This document shows positions 1-9,600 of a stretch of DNA of 20,471 nt, one piece after another. Position numbers and translations under genes: made by a program. Origin of the DNA: Candidatus Latescibacterota bacterium. Lineage in GTDB: Bacteria; Latescibacterota; UBA2968; UBA8231. How positions within the stretch are numbered: position 1 is the stretch's first letter; every line of letters begins with the position of its first letter. The notes below the pieces were generated by a model that ran no database searches, was not told the DNA's origin, and saw only the letters and a program-made list of their open reading frames with translations. Location of the stretch: contig JAJDTN010000186.1 of NCBI GenBank assembly GCA_022827165.1, positions 1-20,471 of the forward strand, read 5' to 3'.

Positions 1-2508
1 GCCCAGGAGGGGCTCAACCAGCTGGGGCTGTTTCACCGGTCCTCGGCCCCCATTCGACTGGACTGGTACGAGGTGGAGTATGTCCGCCGCCTGAAGGCCC
101 TGGGCGGAGAGATCCGGTTCAACGGACCGGGTCGGGGGGACGGGGCCGGGGGAAATGCCCAGGCCGGGTCGGTGCTGGAGTTCCGAGTGGAAGGGTTCCC
201 CGCGGCCGACGGTGCGCCCAGGGTCTTCGAGGTCTCCAGGGGCATGCGGGAGCTGGGGGGCCTGGAGCACGCCGCCGACGGCGTGCTGACCTTCCGGGAC
301 TGGGCTGCCAGGCCGCAGCCGCGCAGATACATCGCCCTTCAACCAGGAAGGTGGAAGCGCCCGGCGGCGGTGGTGAGGGACGTGCAGACTCCCCGCGGTC
401 CGGAGGGTGCCGAGTACGTGATCATCACCCATGCCGAGTTCGCCTCGGCCGCGCGGCGGCTGGCCGACTGGCGCGCCGAGGACGACCGTTTCGGCCCGCC
501 CTTGAAGACCATGGTCGTGGACGTGCAGGATATCTACGACGAGTTCTCCGGGGGGCTGCTGGACCCGGCGGCGATCCGGATCTTCCTGGCCCAGGCCGTC
601 CGCAGATGGCCGGTCCCGCCCGTGTACGTCACTCTCCTGGGCGACGGGACCTACGACTACAAGAACAACTCCGGCCTCAGTCACACGAACTGGATCCCCC
701 CCTTCCAGGACGGCCCGAGCACCTACGACGAGTGGTACGCCAGGGTGGAGGGCATTGACAGGATCCCCGACCTGGCGGTCTCCCGCATTCCGGTGCAGTC
801 CGCCGCCGAGGCCGACGGGGTGGTGGACAAGATCCTGCGCTACGACCAGACCCCCGAGCCGGGGCCCTGGCAGACCCGGATCCTGCTCGTGGCCGACGAT
901 GTCTCGAACCCCGAGTTTCCGCAGCGCAAGGAGAGCTTCTTCGTCCACGACGCGGAGAGGGTTGCCCGAAACGGCATGCCGAGTGACCTCGACATGACCA
1001 AGTTCTACATCGGCGCATACCCTCTCGAAGGCCGCACGAAGCCCCAGGCCAGGGAGGAGTTCCTGCGCCTCTTCAACGAGGGCGCGCTGATCCTGACCTA
1101 CATCGGGCACGGCCACCCCGAGGTCCTGGCCCACGAGCACCTCTTCCTGCTCAACCGCGACGTGGGGCGCATCGACAACGGCGGCCGGCTGCCCTTCGTC
1201 TACACCGCGGCGAGCGCCGTGGGGGTCTTCGACGACCCGGCGCAGGACTCGATGCCCGAGGCCTTCCTGAAGATGCCCGACCGCGGGGTGATCGGTTTCG
1301 TCTCGGCCACTCGTGTCGGCTACCACAGCAGCAACATGGTGCTGGCTCTCCAGTTCCACCACCAGATGTACCACAGCGGCAGGGAACACGTGCCCCTGGG
1401 GTTGGCCCTGATGGAGGCCAAGCAGGTCCACGTGAGCGACCTGTGGCGCACCAACATCCAGCGCTACTCCCTCTTCGGGGACGCGGCGCAGCGCCTGGCT
1501 CGGCCCCGAGTGGGCGTGGCCCTCGACCTGCCCGACTCGATGGAGGCCCTGATGGAACTGGAGGTGAGGGGCACCGTCGTCGACGCCGAGGGCCGGCCGA
1601 AGACGGACCACGAAGGCCATGCCCTCGTGCGGCTCTTCGACTCCTCGGCGCAGAGCCTGATCGAAGGGATCTCGTACGAGAAACTTGGTGCGCCCCTGTT
1701 CCGGGGCCTCGTGCCGGTCGAGGGAGGCCGCTTTCAAACCCGGCTGCGCATCCCCAAGGACATCACCTACCGGGCCTCGCAGGGTCGGGCGAGCGCCTAC
1801 GTGACGAGCTCCAACGGGGCGCCGCCGGCCTTCGGGGCCCGCTCCGGTCTGGCCCTGTCGGGTACCGCCTCGGACGTGGTGGCTGACGAGGAGGGTCCGG
1901 TCATCGAGCTGGCCTTCGCCGGCAAGCCCCGGTTCCGCAGCGGAGACCGGATCTCGCGTCGTCCGGTCCTCGCCGCCCGCCTGGCGGATCCGAGCGGCAT
2001 CAACATCACCGGCGAGACGGGCCACGAGATCGAGCTGTGGGTCGACGAGGCCGTGACCGCGGTCACCCGGTTCTACACGAGTCTGGGCGACCATCGTCAG
2101 GGAATCCTGGAGTATCCCCTGGGGGAGCTGGAACCCGGAGACCACACCGTCCGTCTCAAAGCCTGGGACGCCTTCAACAACTCTTCCATCGCCGAGGCCG
2201 ACCTGGTGGTGACCGAGGGGGCGGATACGGCCCTCGACGAGGTCCTGTTCCATCCGAACCCGACCTCCGACGGCAGTGGGCACTTCACCTATGTCCTGGC
2301 CGCTCCGGCCGAGAGCGTCGACATTCGGGTCTACGCCCTCTCGGGACGAGAGGTGGACCGCCTGGAGGGAGGGGTGGAGGAGGGATTCAACCAGGTGCCC
2401 TGGTCCCCCCCGGAGCTGGCGGGTGGAACCTACCTGTTCCGAGTCTCCGCCCGCCTCGGCGAGGGGTCTCCCCGGGAGGCCGACGGGCGGATCCAGGTGG
2501 CGCCCTGA
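1..2508 (+). CDS. C25 (gingipain/PorU-like) family protein, 5' end outside window, nucleophile Cys replaced by Ser
   Basis: The reading frame is open from base 1, so the start lies upstream; 835 residues are visible. The C25 domain spans about visible residues 138-497. It shows the family hallmarks LLGDGTYDY, a 'PDLAVSRIPV...EAD' segment, the catalytic-His motif YIGHG (His at 1108-1110) and, 35 residues later, the segment YTAASAVGVFDDP, where the family normally has a nucleophilic Cys five residues before the Phe. Here that residue is Ser (AGC, 1213-1215). A beta-rich region follows, then from about 2233 a FlgD-like/type IX sorting-type domain with an HPNP motif and a terminal GGTYLFRVS strand. 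In Bacteroidota, PorU is the C25 sortase of type IX secretion and works with PorV; the next gene here is PorV-like, which supports a PorU-like role. A secreted C25 pseudoprotease is the alternative. Family assignment is firm; activity is doubtful. Confidence 0.88.
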   Translation, partial: AQEGLNQLGLFHRSSAPIRLDWYEVEYVRRLKALGGEIRFNGPGRGDGAGGNAQAGSVLEFRVEGFPAADGAPRVFEVSRGMRELGGLEHAADGVLTFRDWAARPQPRRYIALQPGRWKRPAAVVRDVQTPRGPEGAEYVIITHAEFASAARRLADWRAEDDRFGPPLKTMVVDVQDIYDEFSGGLLDPAAIRIFLAQAVRRWPVPPVYVTLLGDGTYDYKNNSGLSHTNWIPPFQDGPSTYDEWYARVEGIDRIPDLAVSRIPVQSAAEADGVVDKILRYDQTPEPGPWQTRILLVADDVSNPEFPQRKESFFVHDAERVARNGMPSDLDMTKFYIGAYPLEGRTKPQAREEFLRLFNEGALILTYIGHGHPEVLAHEHLFLLNRDVGRIDNGGRLPFVYTAASAVGVFDDPAQDSMPEAFLKMPDRGVIGFVSATRVGYHSSNMVLALQFHHQMYHSGREHVPLGLALMEAKQVHVSDLWRTNIQRYSLFGDAAQRLARPRVGVALDLPDSMEALMELEVRGTVVDAEGRPKTDHEGHALVRLFDSSAQSLIEGISYEKLGAPLFRGLVPVEGGRFQTRLRIPKDITYRASQGRASAYVTSSNGAPPAFGARSGLALSGTASDVVADEEGPVIELAFAGKPRFRSGDRISRRPVLAARLADPSGINITGETGHEIELWVDEAVTAVTRFYTSLGDHRQGILEYPLGELEPGDHTVRLKAWDAFNNSSIAEADLVVTEGADTALDEVLFHPNPTSDGSGHFTYVLAAPAESVDIRVYALSGREVDRLEGGVEEGFNQVPWSPPELAGGTYLFRVSARLGEGSPREADGRIQVAP

Positions 2509-2578
2509 ATACGCGGCTCCCGGCTCGGAGGGTTATCTTCATTTCTGCGGTGCCCGGGCGGATCCGGCGCACCGAACC

Positions 2579-2583
2579 GGAGG
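2579..2583 (+). promoter_or_regulatory. Ribosome binding site GGAGG deciding the PorV-like start
   Basis: GGAGG lies 10 nt upstream of the GTG at 2594. It favours that GTG over the in-frame ATG at 2609, which would be 25 nt away, and over far-upstream starts that overlap the C25 gene. Confidence 0.7.
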
Positions 2584-2593
2584 ACGACCGAAA

Positions 2594-3649
2594 GTGACGA
2601 CTCGACGGATGATCGCCGCCCTGGCGGCGCTGGCCTGCCTGGCAAGTACGACCGAACGCGTCTCGGCCACCCCCGAGAGCCGGGCCGCGGTGCTGTTCCT
2701 GCTCATCAAGCCCGGGGCCCGCGCCAGCGGCATGGGGGAGACCTACGTGGCCATCGCCGACGACGCCACGGCGACCTACTTCAACCCGGCAGCGCTGGCC
2801 GGGCAGGGGCAACGCAAGCTCAACTTCACCCACCAGAAGTGGCTCCCCGGCCTGGCCGACGACATGTCCTACGAGTTCCTGGCCTATTCGCAGCCCCTGG
2901 AGGGCTGGGGGAACGTCGGCCTCCACGGCACCCTGATGAACCTGGGCGAGCAGATCCGCACCGGGGAGCGAAGCGAGGTGCTGGGCACGTTCTCCAGCTA
3001 TGATCTCGCCTTCTCCGGGGCCTACGGCGCCGATGTCGGCGACAACCTCGCCGCGGGGATCGGGCTCAAGTTCATCCGCAGCCACCTGGCCGACCAGGGC
3101 GCCGGGATCGAGCGCGGCAAGGGCACGGGCAGCAGCTTCGCGGCCGATCTCGGGCTCCTGTGGCGCGCCACCCCGGCCCTGACCTTCGGTGCGGCGCTGC
3201 GCAACCTCGGGCCCAAGATCAACTACATCGACCCGCGGCAGGCCGACCCCCTGCCCCAGCACATCGTCGTCGGCGCCGCCTACGACCTCATGGAGACGGA
3301 GTACCACAGCGTGCTGCTGTCGGCCGACGTGTACAAGCCTCTCATCGACGACGGGCACTTCGCCCAGAGCCTGGTCACCGCCTGGGTCGACGAGCCCCTG
3401 GGCAACGAGTTCAAGGAGATGGATCTCCACGCCGGCGGCGAGTACCGCTACGGCCTCTCCGCGGTCAAGGACGAGTCCTTCCTGGCCCTGCGCGCCGGGT
3501 ACTCCCTCGACTACGACGGCGAGCTCCAGTCCCCGACCTTCGGCCTCGGCCTCAAGTACACCATGCTCCAGGTCGACGTGGCCTACGTGACCGGCGAAGA
3601 CACGCCCCTCCAGGACAGCACGCGATTCTCGCTGAACCTGTACTTCTGA
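2594..3649 (+). CDS. PorV/PorQ-family outer-membrane beta-barrel protein (PorV-like)
   Basis: 351 residues from a GTG start backed by GGAGG. The N-terminus is a signal peptide (RRMIAALAALACLAS... to about SA|TPES). Just after it comes the family signature: GARASGMGETYVAIADD, then ATYFNPAAL. The rest is alternating beta-strand sequence (for example NVGLHGTLMNLG, FTFGAALRNLGPKINY) and ends in the strand SLNLYF with a terminal Phe, as expected for a BAM-inserted outer-membrane barrel. In Bacteroidota, PorV is the shuttle that carries type IX cargo from the translocon to the PorU sortase. Position right behind a C25 gene, 85 nt after its stop, matches a porU-porV pair, so I read it as PorV-like, though PorQ or a generic FadL-like barrel cannot be excluded. 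It is probably co-transcribed with its neighbours; I saw no convincing promoter in the gap. Confidence 0.87.
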   Translation: MTTRRMIAALAALACLASTTERVSATPESRAAVLFLLIKPGARASGMGETYVAIADDATATYFNPAALAGQGQRKLNFTHQKWLPGLADDMSYEFLAYSQPLEGWGNVGLHGTLMNLGEQIRTGERSEVLGTFSSYDLAFSGAYGADVGDNLAAGIGLKFIRSHLADQGAGIERGKGTGSSFAADLGLLWRATPALTFGAALRNLGPKINYIDPRQADPLPQHIVVGAAYDLMETEYHSVLLSADVYKPLIDDGHFAQSLVTAWVDEPLGNEFKEMDLHAGGEYRYGLSAVKDESFLALRAGYSLDYDGELQSPTFGLGLKYTMLQVDVAYVTGEDTPLQDSTRFSLNLYF

Positions 3650-3717
3650 AGCCAAAGCGCGGCCGGCGGACACCCGAAGGGCGTCTCGGCCGCCGGGCGG
3701 GTTCGTGCGCCCGGCAG

Positions 3718-6693
3718 CTGACTTCGCTCCTGTGCCGGATCGTCCCTCTTCTCCTGGCGGTTCCCAGCGGAGCCCAGGAGGTCGAGGACTGGCGCATTCT
3801 GGCCCTGCGCGTCGACTTCCCTGTCGAGGAGCCCGACGAGCCGACCACCACCGGGCGCGGCGGCTTCGACCTGCGCAGCCTGGCCGAGGCCCTGCCCGAC
3901 TACACGCAGCCGTACGACACCCCGCCTCACGACCGGGTCCACTTCGAGCACCACCTCGAGGCGCTGGCCCGCTACTACGACGTCGTCTCCCAGGGCCGGG
4001 TGCGCATCGAGTCCAGCGTCTATCCCAGCGCTCTCGAGGAGGCCTACACCCTGCCCAGATCGGCCCTGTCGTACGGCAACGGCCGCTCGCCCGAGGAGAT
4101 CGGCCGTCTCTGGCGCGAGCTGATCGTCGACGCCGTCGACCTGGCCGCCGCCGATCCCGACGGACCCGACTTCGCCGCCTTCAACAGCTATCTGATCGTC
4201 CACGCCGGTCGCGGCCACGAGACCGGCCAGTTGAACGACATCCGTTCCGTCTTCCTGCGGCCTGAAGACCTGGACGAGCACGGCGGGCCGGTGGAGGCGG
4301 GCGGGGCGGTGATCCGCGAGGCCTGGATCCTGCCGGAGGCCGTCGACTTCAGAGGGGTGGGGGGGCTCAACGGGCTCCTGGCCAAGTTCTTCGGCCATCA
4401 GCTCGGCCTGCCCGGCCTGTCGAACTTCGCGCGCGGGCTGCCCGCCGTCGGCGGCTGGAGCCTGATGGACGTGGGAGTCAACCGCAGCGGCTTCGTCCGC
4501 GTCGGGGACAAGCTGGAGTTCGTCGTCGGCATGGTGCCCCCCCATCCCATGGCCTGGAGCAAGGCCCGCCTCGGGTGGATCGAGCCCCTGGAGGTTCGCC
4601 GCGACACGGTGGTGCAGATCCTCGCCGGGGACCGCCCCGCAGACGGAGGCGGGGAGGTCCACGCTGTGCGCGTTCCCCTGTCGCCCACGGAGTACCTGCT
4701 CCTGGAGAACCGCCAGCAGCGGGGCCTCACCGAGCACGACCTGCCCCCCGGGGTCGAGGCGCCCATCTCGGGCGAGTTCGCCTGGATCGAGGCCGGCGAG
4801 GCGGAACTGTCGCACCGGATCACGGCGGCCGAGTCGGATTCCCTCGCTGGCCGCGGCGCCGGGGTCTGGCTCCAGGCGGACGAGTACGACGCTTTCGTCC
4901 CGGGATCGGGTGTGCTGATCTGGCACGTGGACGAGGCCGTCATGGCCTCCGCTCCACCCGAAGGCTTCAACAACGAACGGGAGCGGTCAGGACTGGTGCT
5001 GGTGGAGGCCGACGGCGCGCGCGACATCGGCAGTGCCTTCTTCGGCCGCCAGGACTCCGTCGAGGGAACCCGCTCGAACCCGTTCTTCGCCGGGACAGGC
5101 CCCGGGGGCGTCACGGGTGTCAGCCGCTTCGGCGCGGATACGACTCCGGCCACCGTGACCCACACCGGGCTGGTGTCCGGCCTGGAGGTCGAGGTCCTCT
5201 CCGGGCTCGACGACCGCATGTCGGTGAGTCTCCGCTTCACCCGCAGCGCCGCCGGCTGGCCGCGCTCCGTGGGAGGGGTGCGCCGGCTGCAGGCCGCCGA
5301 CGTCGACGGCGACGGACGCCCGGAGCTGCTGGCCGAGGGCGAGGACGGGGTCCGCGTGCTGGCCCCGTCCGCGGCGGACGGGCCACCCGTCGACGAGGTG
5401 CTGCTGGCCGCCGCCGAAGGACTGCTCTTCACCCGCTCGGCCGCCGGTCGGGTCGCGGCCCGGCCTCTCGGCGGCGGTCCCGCCTGGGAGACGCAACTGG
5501 AGGGACGGCCCTCCCACGCCCTGTACGCGGCCGATCTCGCCGGCCGGGGCGCGGTCCTCGCGGTGGGCGGGCCCCAGGGCCTGTCCGTCCTCGACGCGGC
5601 CACCGGAGAGTTGCGCTTCACTCACGAGGCCCCGGTCCTGGGGATGGCCGCCGCCGACAGGGACGGCGACGGCGCCGGGGAGCTGCTGGTCCTGGGCCCG
5701 GGCGAGTTGCTCCGCTACGACGGGGCGGAGGCCGCCGTTTCGATCGGCGGTCTGTCCGGCTCCGGGCTGCCGCCCTCGGCGGCCGACCTCGACGGCGACG
5801 GTCTCGCCGACCTCGTTCTCGCCGACAGCGGCGGACGGCTCCGCAGCTTCGGCCAGGGGGCCGGCGACCTGCAGGTCTCCTCCGGAACCCCCAACATGGC
5901 GGCTGCCTCCTTCGCCGATCTCGATGGCGACGGGCAGCTCGAGATCCTGGTCCCCACGGCGGAGGCGGTGCACGCCTGGTCGGCGGCCGGCCTGCGAAGT
6001 CCCGGCTTCCCCGTGGCGCCGCCGGTGCACCAGGAGTCGGGACCCCTTCTCGGAGAAGTCGTGGCGGCAGACCTGGACGCCGACGGCGTGCCCGAGATCT
6101 TCGTCTCCGCCGGCAACGGTGTACACGGATTCGATGGAAACGCCGTGCCCCTGTCCGGGTTCCCCGTGGCTTCCCCGGCCATCCCCGCGACGGCGCCGGT
6201 CCTGGTCGACTTCGACGGGGATGGCGGTCTGGACCTGGCAGTGGGTGACGGAGAAGGGCTGAACCTGTGGCGCCCGGTCTCCTGGGACCCGGCCTTTGCC
6301 GCGGGTCTGCCGACCGGCTGGTCCCAGCCCGGCGGCTCGGCCTCCGGCCAGCGGACCCACCCCTCCGCGGCGGAGCCTCCGCCGCCGCCGGAGGACCTCG
6401 ACCTGCTGCCCGCCTCCCGGGCTTACTGCTACCCGAACCCGGCCGGAGGCGAGGAATCGGCCCACGTGCGGTTCTTCGTCGCCCGGCCGGCCCGCGTCAC
6501 CCTGACGGTCCACGACGCCATGGGGGAAGTGGTGGAACGCCTGGAGGCGGACGGGGTCAGAGCGGCGGAGGCGAACGAGATCACCTGGTCGGTCCGCGGC
6601 TACGCCAGCGGCCTCTACCTCTGCCGGCTGGAGGCGCGCGGCGACGACGGCAGCCGCGGCGAGGCCACCGTGCGCCTGGCGGTGAGCCGGTGA
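3718..6693 (+). CDS. M6-like (immune inhibitor A-type) exported protein with degenerate zinc site, FG-GAP propeller and sorting domain; start unresolved
   Basis: Domains in order: signal-peptide core (TSLLCRIVPLLLAVPSGA|Q); M6-like region to about 5250; FG-GAP propeller about 5278-6262; FlgD-like sorting domain from about 6400 (YCYPNP ... SGLYLCRLEA). M6 features include GGWSLMDVG, AWSKARLGW, GVLIWHVDE and VEADGARDIG. The zinc motif, normally HExxHxxGxxD, reads KFFGHQLGLPG at 4384-4416: first His is Lys, catalytic Glu is Phe, the final Asp is Gly, and only the second His (4396-4398) remains. It is therefore probably not a protease. No ATG, GTG or TTG sits in frame before the signal peptide. 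The listed start is the CTG at 3718, used as a placeholder. Removing one C from 3710-3712 would join the GTG at 3705 to this frame and give a standard signal peptide, so a frameshift or sequence error is likely. The stop overlaps the next gene's GTG. Confidence 0.82.
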   Translation: MTSLLCRIVPLLLAVPSGAQEVEDWRILALRVDFPVEEPDEPTTTGRGGFDLRSLAEALPDYTQPYDTPPHDRVHFEHHLEALARYYDVVSQGRVRIESSVYPSALEEAYTLPRSALSYGNGRSPEEIGRLWRELIVDAVDLAAADPDGPDFAAFNSYLIVHAGRGHETGQLNDIRSVFLRPEDLDEHGGPVEAGGAVIREAWILPEAVDFRGVGGLNGLLAKFFGHQLGLPGLSNFARGLPAVGGWSLMDVGVNRSGFVRVGDKLEFVVGMVPPHPMAWSKARLGWIEPLEVRRDTVVQILAGDRPADGGGEVHAVRVPLSPTEYLLLENRQQRGLTEHDLPPGVEAPISGEFAWIEAGEAELSHRITAAESDSLAGRGAGVWLQADEYDAFVPGSGVLIWHVDEAVMASAPPEGFNNERERSGLVLVEADGARDIGSAFFGRQDSVEGTRSNPFFAGTGPGGVTGVSRFGADTTPATVTHTGLVSGLEVEVLSGLDDRMSVSLRFTRSAAGWPRSVGGVRRLQAADVDGDGRPELLAEGEDGVRVLAPSAADGPPVDEVLLAAAEGLLFTRSAAGRVAARPLGGGPAWETQLEGRPSHALYAADLAGRGAVLAVGGPQGLSVLDAATGELRFTHEAPVLGMAAADRDGDGAGELLVLGPGELLRYDGAEAAVSIGGLSGSGLPPSAADLDGDGLADLVLADSGGRLRSFGQGAGDLQVSSGTPNMAAASFADLDGDGQLEILVPTAEAVHAWSAAGLRSPGFPVAPPVHQESGPLLGEVVAADLDADGVPEIFVSAGNGVHGFDGNAVPLSGFPVASPAIPATAPVLVDFDGDGGLDLAVGDGEGLNLWRPVSWDPAFAAGLPTGWSQPGGSASGQRTHPSAAEPPPPPEDLDLLPASRAYCYPNPAGGEESAHVRFFVARPARVTLTVHDAMGEVVERLEADGVRAAEANEITWSVRGYASGLYLCRLEARGDDGSRGEATVRLAVSR
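5278..6262 (+). repeat. FG-GAP/VCBS-type beta-propeller repeats in the M6-like protein
   Basis: Six D-x-D-x-D-G-type calcium loops are visible, starting near 5299, 5656, 5785, 5917, 6070 and 6208 (for example ADVDGDGRPELL and ADLDGDGLADLV). A further degenerate repeat without the acidic loop lies near 5520-5580 (AADLAGRGAVLAVGG). Together that would make a seven-bladed propeller. These are protein-level repeats; I saw no long exact DNA repeats among them. Such domains usually bind ligands or stabilise exported proteins. Confidence 0.78.
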
Positions 6694-9600
6694 GCGCCCG
6701 GGGCTTCCTCGCCTGGATCGTGGTGGGAGCCCTGGCGGCGGGGTCCCCGGCGCCGGCCCAGAACCACCCCGAGCTCACCTGGCGGACGCTGGAGAGCGAG
6801 CACTTCCGCGTGCTCTACCACGACGGCCTCGAGCTCACGGCGCGGCAGGCGGCCGAGGTGGCCGAGGCCGCCTACGGCCCGGTGACGCGCCTCTACGGGT
6901 ATCGTCCGTCCGGCCCCGTGCGGATCATCCTCAAGGACTACGACGACTACAGCAACGGCGCCGCCTTCTTCTACCACGACGCCATCGAGGTCTGGATCAC
7001 CCCCCTCGAGCACGACTACGAGCTGCGGGGCACCTCCGACTGGCTGCGCAACGTGATCACCCACGAGCTCGTCCACATCGTCTCCCTCGGCGCCGCCCGC
7101 AAGGGGCCGCAGAGGGTGCCCGCCGCCTTCCTGGAGTACTTCGCCTACAAGCCGGAGAGCGAGCGCGACGACATCCTCACCGGGGCGCCGGACCGCCTGG
7201 CCCTGGTGCCGCTGGCCAACACGGTGCTGCCCATGTGGTTCGCCGAGGGCGTCGCCCAGCACCAGATGGAGGAGGTCCGCCACGACCGCTGGGACAGCCA
7301 CCGCGACATGGTCCTGCGCACGGCGGTCCTCGACGGCGCCCTGCTCTCTCTCGACGACATGGGCGTCTTCGGCAAGCCGGGCTTCGAGAACGAGTTCGTC
7401 TACGACCACGGCTACGGCCTCGTGAGGTACCTGGCCGCGACCTACGGCGACTCGTCCCTGGCCGACATCTGCGACCAGATGGGGCGCTGGACCGCCACGG
7501 ACATCGACGGGCCCCTGCACGCCGTCACCGGCCGCTCGGCGGACCAGGTGTGGCGCGACTGGCGCGACTCGATGGTGGCCCGCTACGAGGCGCAGGTGGC
7601 GGCCCTTGGAGAGCTGCGCGAGGGCGAGCGGCTCACGGGGAAGGGCCACTCGAACACGCGCGCCGTGTACGCTCCCGACGGCGCACGCCTGGCCTACCTC
7701 TCTACCCTCGGCCGCCGCTACGGCCCCCACTTCCTGGTCCTGCGCGACCTCGACAGCGGCGAGGACGAGGTCGTCGCCGGCGGCGTGGCCTCCGTGCCGG
7801 ACTGGTTCCCCGACGGCGAGCGTCTGCTCTTCGTCCGCAAGGAGAAGGCCGACCGCTACGGCTCGCGGCGGGCGGACCTGTTCGAGCACGACCTCACCGG
7901 GCCGGAGCGGTCCTGGCCGGGCCGGCTCCTGTGGACGCTGCCGGCCCTCAGCGGGGTCTACGCGCCGAAGGATCCTCGCACCTTGCGGATGAGTCGCGGC
8001 CTTCGCGCCCTCTACCCGGCGGTGTCGCCCGACGGACAGCGCATCGCCTTCGTGCGCCTCGGGCCCGCCGGCGCCGCCCTGGGCCTGGCGGACCGGGAGG
8101 GCAGCGGGGTCCGCTACCTGCTCGAGTTCGACGACGGCACCCAGCTCTACACGCCGCGCTGGTCGCCCGACGGCCGCTGGCTGGCCCTGTCCTACGGCAG
8201 CGGAGGGAGCCGGGACATCGCCCTGGTCGACCCCAACGGCGAAGGGCGGGCGCCGCCTCGCCTGCAGCCGCTGATCGCCTCCGCCGGCACCGACCGCGAC
8301 CCCTCGTGGTCGCCCGGGGGGGAGCTGCTCTTCGTCTCCGACGTGAGCGGGATCTTCAACGTCTACGCCCGGGACCCGGCCAGCGGCGCGGTGGAGCAGG
8401 TCACCAACGTCCGCGGCGGCGCCTTCTTCCCAACGGCCAACGACGCCGGGGACGTGGTCTACAGCGGCTACGGCGGCGACGGCTTCCACCTCTACCGGAT
8501 CGAGCGCTCGGGGGCCGAGCCGGTGGACTCCGCCATCTTCACGCCCCCGGCCGCCGCGGGGGCCGCCCCCGGCCTGCCGCCCCTGCCGGCCCCGGAGAGT
8601 CCGCTCGCCGAGACCCGCTCCTCCGGCACCGAGATCCTGCGGACCACCGTCATGCCGCGGCTCACCCACGACGAGGGTTACGCCAAGGTCGGGGCCTACG
8701 TGGCCACCGGCGACGCCCTCGACCGCCAGTCCATCTTCGGCAGCCTCTCCATGGCGCCCGGCAACGGCGACCGCGACATCTACGGCGAGTACCGGTTCCG
8801 CGGCTTCCGGCCCACCGTCCGGCTGAGCTTCATCCACCTGAAGCGCCACTCGGCCCGCGGTGACAGCTCGGAGGCGCGGGACTTTTTCATCAGGGGCATG
8901 AACTTCAGCCTCAACCGCCTCACCCTCGGCGCACGGGGGCAGCTGAACCGAGCCAGCTCCCTCGCTCTCTCCCTGGCCTACGACCGCTACGACGCCAGCC
9001 TGGAGAACGATCAACTCTTCCCGCGCCGCGACGGGCGTCCCGGCTTCGAGCGCATCCCGGGCAAGCCGGTAGGGTACACCTATCTCCACGGCTTCGACCT
9101 GGCCCTGACCTACCGGCACGACTCCCTGCCCCGGCGCGTCGACCGCGAAATCAACCCCCGGGGCGGCCGGCGCCTCTACCTCCGCTATGACCGCATGCAC
9201 AACTGGTTCATCGAGGGCTTCGACGAGGAGAACATCTCCTTCCTGCAGGAGGAGTACAAGAGGCTGTTCTACAACCAGCTCACCCTCGACTGGCGGGAGT
9301 ACCTCGCCCTGCCGGGCGACACCGCCCTGGGCCTGCGCGCCTACGGCGGCTGGATCTTCTCCGACAGCGTCGACGACGAGCTGGTGGGCGGCTTCTTCGA
9401 CTTCCACCTCGGGGGCCTCCCCTACATGCGGGGCTACACCTACTACAGCATCGAGGGGCGCAAGGCGGCCATGGCCAACGCCACCTTCCGCTTCCCGCTG
9501 TTGCCGCGGCTGCGCCAGCGGCTGGGACCCCTCTACCTGCACCGGGTGCACGGCGCCGTGTACGGGGATGTGGGCAAGGCCTGGGACGGAGATCTCGGCG

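Noticed and set aside
2509..2593. Possible promoter or terminator between the C25 and PorV-like genes
   Set aside because: A TATCTT-like hexamer is present, but no -35 match lies at the right distance and there is no hairpin with a T-run.
2387..3673. Antisense open frame over the PorV-like gene
   Set aside because: The sense strand has a signal peptide, family signature and terminal Phe; the antisense product is compositionally biased.
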